Below are positions 8,100-15,352 of a stretch of 64,000 nt of DNA, piece by piece. The stretch covers positions 310,001 through 374,000 of the forward strand of contig NZ_MTQP01000066.1 of assembly GCF_001984175.1 (NCBI RefSeq), written 5' to 3'. Numbering within the stretch: the first letter of the stretch is position 1; each line of letters opens with the position of its first letter. The notes below the pieces were generated by a model. That model was not told where the DNA came from and did not search any database. It saw only the letters and a program-made list of their open reading frames with translations. Both the position numbers and the translations under genes were made by a program. The DNA comes from Saccharothrix sp. ALI-22-I. GTDB lineage: Bacteria > Actinomycetota > Actinomycetes > Mycobacteriales > Pseudonocardiaceae.

Positions 8100-9685
8100 C
8101 CGGACCCTGACCGCCGCGCTCCGCCGGGTTCTCGCAGGCTCAGACGGCGGGAGGGGGTCTCGGTGAGGTCCAGGCTGGTGCGCAGGGTGATCGGCTTGAG
8201 CAGCAGGGCCGCGACCACGCCGACCACCGCGACGGCCGCCGAGATCACGAAGATGTGGCCGGTGGCGTCGCCGTACGCGGCGCGGACGATGTGCTGCACG
8301 GCGTCCGGCAGCACGTTCAGGTTGAGGTTGCCGCCGCCGGCGCCGGCGGTCGGGATGCCCGCCGCGGTCAGGTCGCGGGTGATCGCGGCCTCGACCCGCC
8401 GGGCCAGCACCGCGCCCAGCACCGACACGCCGATCGTGCCGCCGAGCGACCGGAAGAACGCGATGGTGGAGCTGGCCGCGCCGACGTCCTTCAACGGCAC
8501 CGCGTTCTGCACGGCGAGCACCAGGTTCTGCATGCTCATGCCGACACCGGTGCCGACCAGCAGCATCGCGCCGCCGACCAGCACCAGCGGCGTCTCGTGG
8601 TCGATCTGCCCCAACGCGAGGAACCCGAGGACCAGCGTGGCCGAGCCCGCCACGATGTAGGGCTTGATCCGGCCGGTCTTGCTGATCAGCCGTCCGGAGA
8701 TGATGGACGCGCCCAGCACGCCGGCCATCAGCGGGATGGTCAGCAGGCCCGCTTCGGTCGGGCTGTAGCCGCGGCCGATCTGGAAGTACTGGCCCAGGAA
8801 CACCGCGCCGCCGAATATCGCCATGCCCACCGCGATGCTGGTCAGGATCGCCAACGCCGTCGTGCGCTGCTTGACGATCCCCAGCGGCACCACCGGTTCC
8901 GCCGCACGGGCCTCCACCGCGACGGCCGCCCCCAGCAGCACCACCGACGCGCCGACCATGGTGACCGACTGCCACGACAGCCACGCGAACGAGCCGTCCA
9001 CGAACGAGATCCACACCAGCAGCACGCTCACGCCCACCGCGATCAGACTCGCGCCCAGGTAGTCGATCTTCACGTCCGCACGCCGGACGGTCCGCACCTT
9101 CAGCGTGGCCTGCAGCACGAACAGCGCGACCACCGCGACCGGCACGCCGATGAAGAAGCACCAGCGCCAGCCCAGCCACGGGGTGTCCACGATCAGGCCG
9201 CCGAGCAGCGGGCCGCCGACGGTGGACAACGCCACCACGCCGCCGAGGTAGCCGTTGTACCGGCCGCGTTCGCGTGGCGGGATCATCGCCGCGATCACCA
9301 CCTGCACCAGCGCCTGGAGGCCGCCGACGCCGATGCCCTGGAACGCGCGGGCGGCGATGAGCTGGCCCGCGCTCTGCGCGAAACCGCTGACCACCGAGCC
9401 GACCACGAAGATCACGATGGCGACCTGGACCAGGGTCTTCTTGTCGAACAGGTCCGCGAGCTTGCCCCAGACGGGGGTGGTGGCGGTCGCGGTGAGCAGG
9501 GTCGCGGTGACCACCCAGGTGTACTGGGTCTGCGAGCCGTTGAGCGCGCCGATGATCTGCGGCAGGGCCGTGGCGACGATGGTGCTGCTGAGCATCGCGA
9601 CGAACAGCACCAGCAGCAGGCCGCTCAGGGCCTCCAGGACTTGGCGGTGGCTCATCGGGGCGGTGGTGGTGGCGGGTGCGCTCAT
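8093..9685 (-). CDS. DHA2-type (EmrB/QacA) MFS drug exporter
   Basis: 530 residues with about 14 membrane segments, the size of the DHA2 family. Motif A appears as GKLADLFDKKTLV, motif C region as GPLLGGLIVDTPWLGWRWCFFIGVP, and motif D1 near the start (LVLFVAMLSSTIVATALPQI). These are proton-driven exporters of drugs and other amphiphiles. The gene lies downstream of, and overlaps by 4 bases, a MarR regulator (ATGA), the usual self-regulated efflux arrangement. The substrate is not predictable. Confidence 0.9.
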   Translation of the reverse strand: MSAPATTTAPMSHRQVLEALSGLLLVLFVAMLSSTIVATALPQIIGALNGSQTQYTWVVTATLLTATATTPVWGKLADLFDKKTLVQVAIVIFVVGSVVSGFAQSAGQLIAARAFQGIGVGGLQALVQVVIAAMIPPRERGRYNGYLGGVVALSTVGGPLLGGLIVDTPWLGWRWCFFIGVPVAVVALFVLQATLKVRTVRRADVKIDYLGASLIAVGVSVLLVWISFVDGSFAWLSWQSVTMVGASVVLLGAAVAVEARAAEPVVPLGIVKQRTTALAILTSIAVGMAIFGGAVFLGQYFQIGRGYSPTEAGLLTIPLMAGVLGASIISGRLISKTGRIKPYIVAGSATLVLGFLALGQIDHETPLVLVGGAMLLVGTGVGMSMQNLVLAVQNAVPLKDVGAASSTIAFFRSLGGTIGVSVLGAVLARRVEAAITRDLTAAGIPTAGAGGGNLNLNVLPDAVQHIVRAAYGDATGHIFVISAAVAVVGVVAALLLKPITLRTSLDLTETPSRRLSLREPGGARRSGSGQ

Positions 9686-10140
9686 CGCGTGGCCTCCAAG
9701 GTGGAGCCGAGGGCTCCTTCGACGTCGGTGGTCAGGCGCCCCAGCGCCGAGGTCAGCGCCTCGACCTCGGTGGGGTTCCAGTCGGCAAGGGCGGTGCGGA
9801 GCAGCCGGTCGTACCAGTCGCGGGCGTCGGCCAGCTCGGCGCGACCGCGTTCGGTCACCACGAGGATGCTGGCGCGGCCGTCGTCGGGGTCGGCGCGGCG
9901 TTCGACCAGGCCGTTGGCGACCAGCGCGGCCACCGCCCGGCTGACCGTGGACGGGTCGAGCCCGGCGCGGGTGGCCAGCTCCTTGGCGTGGCAGCCGGTG
10001 GGCCGCGCGCCGGCGTGGTCGATCAGCGAGAGGATGCCGGTCAGGCCGTCGGTCAGGGGTTGGCGGCGCTGTTTGACCATCCGCACGACCTTCAGCAGGT
10101 CACGCACCCGATCTTCGAGTTGCCGCGCGACGGCGTCCAT
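9682..10140 (-). CDS. MarR-family transcriptional regulator
   Basis: 152 residues of MarR winged-helix type: an N-terminal dimer helix, the recognition region [20 protein letters not shown], and the wing [21 protein letters not shown], then C-terminal helices. It is the first gene of the operon with the DHA2 pump and probably represses both, releasing DNA when ligand binds. The upstream 10141-10338 stretch holds the promoter region with paired ACGTCTTACGT/ACGTCATACGT direct repeats at 10154-10174, a plausible MarR site. Confidence 0.9.
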   Translation of the reverse strand: MDAVARQLEDRVRDLLKVVRMVKQRRQPLTDGLTGILSLIDHAGARPTGCHAKELATRAGLDPSTVSRAVAALVANGLVERRADPDDGRASILVVTERGRAELADARDWYDRLLRTALADWNPTEVEALTSALGRLTTDVEGALGSTLEATR

Positions 10141-10338
10141 GCCGCCCCCCTTACGTCTTACGTCACGTCATACGTCCGCATTGCTTGCCACATACAACTA
10201 CCCGACAAACTTGCACGATGTGCAAATTTGACCGGGTGCACATCCGGAAAGCTGCACAGCGCGCAAGTCTTGGTACGGTGAGTTACTACTACGCTGAGCT
10301 GCGGCCCGGTTACCCGCCGGGTCGGGAACGAATCGTCG

Positions 10339-10646
10339 ATGACCACCGCTTCCCAGCAACAACGCCCCAGCACCGGCCGGTTGACCGTCCCCCTGCCGCC
10401 CGAGTTCCTCCGACGCGACGCGGGCCCGTTCGACCCGCCGCGGGCCTGGTGCGGGCGTTCGCGCTGCCGGTGCCGTCACTGGTGATCTGCGAGCTGCTGG
10501 GCGTCGAGTACGGCGACCGCGCCGAGTTCCAGGAGCGCACCGCGAGGCTGCTGCGGCCGGCCGTGCCGGCGGCGGAGGTGCCGCTGCGCGGCGACATGCT
10601 GGTCCACGGCGTGCACGCGCTGCCGATCACCTGGGACGAGGCCTGA
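10339..10646 (+). pseudogene. Cytochrome P450 remnant
   Basis: Three pieces of a P450 lie in two frames. From the ATG at 10339 the frame reads a P450-like N-terminus ([20 protein letters not shown]) and then stops. The other frame continues with the helix-C/D region [20 protein letters not shown] and [13 protein letters not shown]. It then jumps to a P450-type C-terminal end, [14 protein letters not shown]. The heme-binding Cys loop, the ExxR helix and the oxygen-binding helix I are all missing, so the gene has lost most of its middle by at least two deletions. It cannot encode a working enzyme. Confidence 0.75.
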
Positions 10647-10659
10647 GGCCTGAGCGAGC

Positions 10660-11265
10660 CTAAGACGGGGCCCGGTTCGGGTGGACGGTGGCGAAACCCG
10701 CGTCCAGCCGGTCGATCATCACGCCGATGAGGTCGGACAGCTCGGGCCGCTCGACGGCGTCCAGCCACCAGCCGACGACCACCCGCAGCGTCGCCATCAC
10801 GGTGGCCGCGAACATCATCGGGTAGAGGTCGGTGGCCGGGTCCAGGCCGACCCGTGCGGCCACCGCGGCGGCCAGTTCGCGTTCCCGCGCGACGAAGGCG
10901 GCGATCTGGTGCGGCAGCAGCGCCGGGGTCCGCCGCAGGACGCGCAGCTGCGCCACCCGTTCCGGGTCGATCCGGTCGGGCACGGTCTCGACCAGCGCGC
11001 GGTGCAGGGCCTGCAGCACCGGCTCCGACTCGGGCCGCCCGGCGAAGGTCTGGACGAACGCGGCGGCGGTGGCTGCGTCACCCGCCACCACGGCTTCCTC
11101 TTTGGAGGAGAAGTAGTTGAAGAACGTACGCAGTGACACGCCAGCGTCATTGGCCACCTGTTCGACGGTCACTCCATCGAGGCCGTGCTCTACGCACAGT
11201 CGCAGCGCGGCATCGGCCAACGCCGTCCGGGTGGCCAGCTTCTTGCGTTCGCGCAGTCCCGACAC
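10660..11265 (-). CDS. TetR-family transcriptional regulator
   Basis: 201 residues. The N-terminal HTH reads RTALADAALRLCVEHGLDG, then VTVEQVANDAGVSLRTFFNYF and SSKEEAVV, the standard TetR recognition helix. The C-terminal ligand domain is helical and ends at a WWLDAV region. A perfect inverted repeat lies 9 bp upstream of its start, so autorepression is likely. It now faces only a dead P450 gene, perhaps its former target. Confidence 0.9.
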   Translation of the reverse strand: MSGLRERKKLATRTALADAALRLCVEHGLDGVTVEQVANDAGVSLRTFFNYFSSKEEAVVAGDAATAAAFVQTFAGRPESEPVLQALHRALVETVPDRIDPERVAQLRVLRRTPALLPHQIAAFVARERELAAAVAARVGLDPATDLYPMMFAATVMATLRVVVGWWLDAVERPELSDLIGVMIDRLDAGFATVHPNRAPS

Positions 11266-11273
11266 GCGCGAAA

Positions 11274-11314
11274 GTGTCGCACTTGTCCGGCGATGTGCAG
11301 GACAAGTGCGACAC
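11274..11314. promoter_or_regulatory. Perfect 15+15 bp inverted repeat, probable TetR operator
   Basis: Left arm GTGTCGCACTTGTCC (11274-11288) and right arm GGACAAGTGCGACAC (11300-11314) match 15/15 with an 11-base spacer. It is centred 29 bp upstream of the TetR start. TetR operators are usually inverted repeats of this kind. No T-run follows, so an operator is more likely than a terminator. Confidence 0.7.
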
Positions 11315-11423
11315 CCGTGTCTCCCGAGCTAGCGCCGCGTCGCGCAACGGGCCCTTCGTGGTCCTGCCGATCCGCTGAAGCTTCCGGCCCTGCGCCACGG
11401 ACTCGCCGTTCCGAGACACAGCA

Positions 11424-12734
11424 CTAGATCGTGAACGGACGTTGGAGTTCGAACGCGACGCTGGGCGGGTTGGTGTCCCAGAAGTAGTTCGGTGTCTGCT
11501 GGGGCGGCATGGAGGCCACTATTTGCCGGTGCAGCTCCCGGTAGTTGCCGCTGAACCGGCCATTGCTCCAGGTCTCCAGCAGGCGCTGGGTGAACAGCCC
11601 GTTCTTCACGCCGTCGAGCGAGAGCTGGTTGTCCTGGCAGCCCGAAATGAGGAGCACGGACGCCTGCGGTGGTTTCGCGTTCCGGACCTCCTTCTTGACC
11701 TCGCTGTATTCGCGCCAGCGGGCGACCTGGTCGGCGTGGGCGATCTCCGGCGGGAGGTTGCGGGTGACGGGTGACTGGTCGAGGACGGCCGGACCCGTGT
11801 CCCTGAACTGGCTGACGGCCATCATCCGCGTGTCGTCCTCCAGCTGGGTGAGCACCAGATCGACGTAGTGGTCCACCTCGGGGGGCTGGACCTCCTCCGA
11901 GGCTCGGCCGCCCTGCAGTTGGGCCACCACCGTGGGCATCACTTCGCGCAGCGACTGCTCCACCTCGTCCCACCCCGGCGCGCTCCTCGTGGTGAGCATC
12001 GGTATCGGCGTGTCGAGGAAGAACCCGACGTCGCGGGCTTCCTGGAACGAGGCCGCGAACGCCTTGTAGGCGAAGACGACATCCCGGCTGACGGTGCCGC
12101 TGTGGCAGGAATCCGAGAGCATCATGATGCGCACACCGGGCCTGAATTCAGCCCACAGCGCGGAGAGTTCGTCGTCGAGCAATTGCCGGTCGTACAGCAC
12201 CCAGGTTTCGTCCAGCTGGTCCGGTTCCTCGCCGGTGGCGTCACGCATCTGACTGCCGTGCCCGGAATAGGTGAGGAAGAAGAAGTCCCCGGATTCCAGT
12301 TCCCGGGCCGCGTCCCGAATCGCCTCGATGACACTGGACGCGGTCGCCTGCCCGTTCAACATGATCCGGCTCTCGAAGCGCTGGGCCTGGGCGAGCGCCG
12401 TCATGTCCCTGGCGTCGTTCTCACACCCGCGCAGCGGTGGCACCGCCATCCCGTACGCCGCGTCGTCCACGAAATTCAGCCCGATGTGGAGGGAGCGCCC
12501 ACGTGCCGCGCCCGGGGTCGGGTGGAGTGCGGTCAACGCGCCCCAGGTCTTCGGCCCGACCCGGCCGTCCGTCTCGAGACCGTGGTCGCGCTGGAAGTCC
12601 GTGACCGCGCCCTCGGTGCGTTCCCCGAAGATCCCGTCGACCTGGCCGGGATCGTAGTTCGCCTGCCTGAGCACCAGCTGGAGCCGGCGTACGTCCTCGC
12701 CTTGCGATCCGCGCGTCAGCGTGCGCTGCGCCAT
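11424..12734 (-). CDS. Caspase-like (C14) protease with N-terminal peptidoglycan-binding-like domain
   Basis: 436 residues. Residues 1-70 form a PG_binding_1-like three-helix domain (GSQGEDVRRLQLVLRQANY, VDGIFGERTEGAVTDFQ, DGRVGPKTWGAL). Residues 80-330 are a caspase/metacaspase fold: LHIGLNF, LRGCENDARDM, catalytic His159 in FFFLTYSGHGSQ and catalytic Cys210 in MLSDSCHSG. The last 100 residues include LLISGCQDNQLS and NGLFTQRLLETW, also typical of C14 proteins. There is no signal peptide or membrane segment, so the protein should be cytoplasmic despite its wall-type domain. The ATG follows GGGAGGAAAG. It lies 65 bp downstream of the prion-like gene, on the same strand. Confidence 0.88.
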   Translation of the reverse strand: MAQRTLTRGSQGEDVRRLQLVLRQANYDPGQVDGIFGERTEGAVTDFQRDHGLETDGRVGPKTWGALTALHPTPGAARGRSLHIGLNFVDDAAYGMAVPPLRGCENDARDMTALAQAQRFESRIMLNGQATASSVIEAIRDAARELESGDFFFLTYSGHGSQMRDATGEEPDQLDETWVLYDRQLLDDELSALWAEFRPGVRIMMLSDSCHSGTVSRDVVFAYKAFAASFQEARDVGFFLDTPIPMLTTRSAPGWDEVEQSLREVMPTVVAQLQGGRASEEVQPPEVDHYVDLVLTQLEDDTRMMAVSQFRDTGPAVLDQSPVTRNLPPEIAHADQVARWREYSEVKKEVRNAKPPQASVLLISGCQDNQLSLDGVKNGLFTQRLLETWSNGRFSGNYRELHRQIVASMPPQQTPNYFWDTNPPSVAFELQRPFTI

Positions 12735-12759
12735 CTTTCCTCCCTAGAGGCACAAGTGA

Positions 12760-12792
12760 GGGGTAGGGCGGCCGGACGGGCCGCCCTACCCC
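12760..12792 (-). terminator. 14-bp perfect hairpin between prion-like and caspase genes
   Basis: Arms GGGGTAGGGCGGCC and GGCCGCCCTACCCC pair perfectly around a 5-base loop. It sits after the prion-like stop and before the caspase ribosome site. With no T-run it may act as a partial terminator or RNA stabiliser, giving more of the first protein than of the protease. Confidence 0.55.
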
Positions 12793-12799
12793 CGTTCGG

Positions 12800-13786
12800 T
12801 CAGACTGACTGCTGCGCGAACTGCTGGGCCGGCTGGCCGTACTGCTGCTGGGCCTGCTGGCCGTACTGCTGCTGACCCTGCTCCACGTAACGCTGGCCGG
12901 TGAACAGCCCGATCAGCGGCGGCACGCACTGCGTGAGCGCGGGCACCACCGCGCTGAGCACCGGGCCGAGGACGCGCTGGGCGACCTGGGGGTCGTGCGC
13001 CCTCGCACCGGTCGGCGGGAGCTGACCGGGTGCGAACGCGTTGAGGATGACCGGTGCCGCCTGGATGAGCTGCGGCACGATGGACGCGATCAGCGGACCG
13101 AAGAATCGGGTCGACACCTCCTCGTCACTCTGCGGGAGGTCACGGGTGCCCTGGAGGGACGAGATGATCGTCGGAACGGCCTGGAGAACCTGCGGCACCA
13201 CCGCGCTCAGCACCGACAGGAAATCCCGCTGGACCTGTTGCGGGTCCTGCGACGGCGTGACGATGTCCCGGTTCTGGGCCTGGATGCCGTTGATGATCTG
13301 GGGCACGGCGGACACCACGGCCGGCAGGATCGCGGCCAGCACCGGCAGGAAGCGTTCCTGCACGTCAGGACCGGTCAAGCTCATGCCGGGCTGCTGCCCG
13401 AACTGACCCTGTTGCTGCCCGAGCTGGCTGGGTTGCTGCCCGAACTGGCCCTGTTGCTGCTGGCCGAACTGGCTGGGCTGCTGCCCGAACTGGGTGGGCT
13501 GCTGCCCGAACTGGCCCGGCTGCTGCTGCTGCCCGAACTGACCGGGCTGCTGCCCGAACTGGCCCGGCTGCTGCTGCCCGAACTGACCGGGCTGCTGCCC
13601 GAACTGGGTGGGCTGCTGCCCGAACTGGCCCGGCTGCTGCTGCCCCGACATGTCCGGCCCCACGTCGCGAGAGCGCGGGCCACCGGCCTGCTGCAACGCG
13701 TCCCTGAAACCCTGCGCCATCATGTCTGCCAGCTGACGCATCTGCTGTGTCTGGCCGGACGACGCATAGGACGTTGCGGTGGTCAT
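12800..13786 (-). CDS. Prion-like FGQQP-repeat protein with four hydrophobic repeats
   Basis: 328 residues from the ATG at 13786 (site GAAAGG; the frame's longer start is not protein-like). There are three regions. Residues 1-46 are a short helical head. Residues 47-134 hold ten FGQQ units and one LGQQ, in blocks such as QFGQQPT and QFGQQQQPG: low-complexity, charge-free and prion-like. Residues 141-297 hold four repeats of about 40 residues, each with a polar lead (DPQQVQRDF, SDEEVSTRF, HDPQVAQRV) and a hydrophobic helix pair of pattern L-x-x-[IV]-[VL]-P-x-[VL]-x-x-[AC]-[VA]-P. The tail is again QQYGQQ-rich. There is no signal peptide and no recognised family. It is upstream of the caspase gene and probably co-transcribed. 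Confidence 0.8.
   Translation of the reverse strand: MTTATSYASSGQTQQMRQLADMMAQGFRDALQQAGGPRSRDVGPDMSGQQQPGQFGQQPTQFGQQPGQFGQQQPGQFGQQPGQFGQQQQPGQFGQQPTQFGQQPSQFGQQQQGQFGQQPSQLGQQQGQFGQQPGMSLTGPDVQERFLPVLAAILPAVVSAVPQIINGIQAQNRDIVTPSQDPQQVQRDFLSVLSAVVPQVLQAVPTIISSLQGTRDLPQSDEEVSTRFFGPLIASIVPQLIQAAPVILNAFAPGQLPPTGARAHDPQVAQRVLGPVLSAVVPALTQCVPPLIGLFTGQRYVEQGQQQYGQQAQQQYGQPAQQFAQQSV
13387..13650. repeat. Tandem coding repeat array (FGQQ units)
   Basis: Units of about 15-30 bp based on CTGCTGCCCGAACTG recur through this stretch. They encode the FGQQP blocks on the minus strand. The units differ mainly by extra CTG triplets, consistent with replication slippage, so copy number probably varies among strains. 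Confidence 0.85.
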
Positions 13787-14386
13787 GATCGTGCCTTTCG
13801 TTTGACGATGATGGGCGGTCGGCCAGGCAGGAGCCACCACTCGATAAATTGGGTAGCGTCGACTGCACATTCGCCCGCCTGGTACCAGCCGGAAGTCGGC
13901 CAAGGACTACATGGCCGACTTCTGCAATGGCTTCGCGAGCCGCCTGTGAGTCTGCCACGCCAACTGCGGACAAGGGTTCACCCAGACGTAGGAAAATTCC
14001 ACGCGACCTGGCGACTGAAAGTTGATTGGGCGACCGCCTCGCGGCGTTGAATCGTTCTCACGTTGCGCGTGCCGCAATGGCCGCAATTGATGTTGAGAAT
14101 TGCCCGGCAACCGTCAATTGACTGAATTGTGATGGGTGTCGAAGTAGAAACACAGCGTCACCACAGGGTGGCCGAGCGGCGTGCGCGTTACGCGGACGGG
14201 TGCGCGTTGTCGTGCTGCCGCAGCCGACCGGTCACGGTCAGCGGGCCCGGTCTCCGACATCGTCTTGCGGCCGCGAAGCCCCTCGGCCGCCTGCGTGGTC
14301 ACTCGGTCAGGGCAGGAAAAATCATGCACGTACGGCAACTTGCAGGACCTGCACGATTATGATCCCCCTCTCCCCCGCACAGGACT
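13787..14386. other. 600-bp intergenic region upstream of prion-like gene
   Basis: No convincing gene. The central part (about 14040-14135) is AT-richer than its surroundings and carries two AATT-based inverted repeats: GCAATT-N9-AATTGC at 14083-14103 and CAATT-GACTG-AATTG at 14115-14129. On the minus strand a TTGACG box falls here, so this may be the promoter/operator of the prion-like and caspase genes. A 74-codon minus frame (14114-14338) has no good ribosome site and is not accepted. Confidence 0.5.
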
Positions 14387-15190
14387 TCACGCACGCCGCT
14401 CCAACATGACCGTGTCCCGCCAAACCCCGTGGTGCACCGCGACCCGCTCCCGAACCCCCACCGTCCGGAACCCGGCCGACCGGTGCAACGCGATGCTGGC
14501 CCGGTTCTCCGGAAACACGACCGCCTGCAACGTCCACAACCCCGCCGCGTCCGCCGCCGCGACCTGCCGGTGCAGCAACGCTTTCCCCACACCCCGCCCC
14601 CGACAACGCGCGTCCACGTACAACGACGTCTCCGCAACCCCGGCGTAGCACTCACGAGGCGACACAGGCGTGGCTGCCGACCACCCCGCGACCCGCCCGT
14701 CGACCACCGCGACCCAACGGTGGTCGAGCAACCACTTGGCGTCCAGCGTCCGGCGACTCGGGGTCTCGGTCTCGAACGTGGCGTCGCCGGTCGCGATCCC
14801 CTCGCCGTAGATGCGCCGTACATCGCCCCAGTCGTCGTCCACCATCGCGCGCACGGCGACGTCCGCAGGCGGGTCGAGCGGAGCCGCGGCGATCGCTCCC
14901 AGCACCGCGTCCACCGCGTGCGGCAGGACCGTCCGGCCGGACGGGTCGACCGAGGCGAAGGTCGCGGTGCCGTCACGCCGGAGTTGCACGAAGCCGGCGG
15001 CGGCCAGCTTGCGCAGGTGGTGCGAGCAGGTGGGCTGGCTGACGCCGAGCACGTCGGCCAGCGCGCCGACGGTGGCCTCGCCGGTGGCGACGGCGTGCAG
15101 CAGTCGGACCCGCGTCGGGTCGGCCAGGCAGCCGAACCGTTCCGCGTAGGCGGTGGCCAGGTCGACCGGTAGGACCGCTGTGGGTGTCAT
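14387..15190 (-). CDS. ArsR-GNAT fusion: ArsR-type regulator with acetyltransferase domain
   Basis: 267 residues. Residues 1-95 are an ArsR/SmtB winged helix (FGCLADPTRVRLLHAVATGE, then LGVSQPTCSHHLRKLAAAGF). Residues 105-267 are a GNAT acetyltransferase of the phosphinothricin/ArsN type (VRRIYGEGIATGDATFETE, VAGWSAATPVSPRECYAG, acetyl-CoA loop CRGRGVGKALLH). It is a close paralogue of the gene at 27609-28460. The linker cysteines of that paralogue (ACCTGLP and RPCCP) are replaced here by SGRTVLP and APLDP, so arsenite sensing may be lost or changed. The ATG at 15190 is preferred over a GTG at 15220 by comparison with the paralogue. Confidence 0.88.
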   Translation of the reverse strand: MTPTAVLPVDLATAYAERFGCLADPTRVRLLHAVATGEATVGALADVLGVSQPTCSHHLRKLAAAGFVQLRRDGTATFASVDPSGRTVLPHAVDAVLGAIAAAPLDPPADVAVRAMVDDDWGDVRRIYGEGIATGDATFETETPSRRTLDAKWLLDHRWVAVVDGRVAGWSAATPVSPRECYAGVAETSLYVDARCRGRGVGKALLHRQVAAADAAGLWTLQAVVFPENRASIALHRSAGFRTVGVRERVAVHHGVWRDTVMLERRA

Positions 15191-15259
15191 AGCTGGGGAT
15201 TGTTTGCCTTGCGGGGCCACGTGGTCAATCGAATCCGGTCGATGCAGCGGGACTCACTT

Positions 15260-15277
15260 CATAGACGTTTGTCTATG
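15260..15277. promoter_or_regulatory. ArsR-type operator ATAGA-N6-TCTAT
   Basis: CATAGAC-GTTT-GTCTATG is a perfect 7+7 inverted repeat, 71 bp or more upstream of the ArsR-GNAT start. Written as pentamers it is ATAGA-N6-TCTAT, the same geometry as the sites before the other two ArsR fusions of the window. Confidence 0.6.
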
Positions 15278-15352
15278 GTTGCGTCGGTCCGCGCAGGTTG
15301 TCCGAACCCTTGCGAAGCCGCTCGGGTGTCCGCGTGGTTCGTGCGGTCCGGG

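Noticed and set aside
13387-13650. CRISPR or minisatellite outside genes
   Set aside because: The units stay in frame and code for a consistent FGQQP protein repeat.
12995-14050. 351-codon plus-strand frame with LLPEL repeats
   Set aside because: It is the antisense reading of the FGQQ repeat tract; the minus frame has the better start, ribosome site and hydrophobic repeats.
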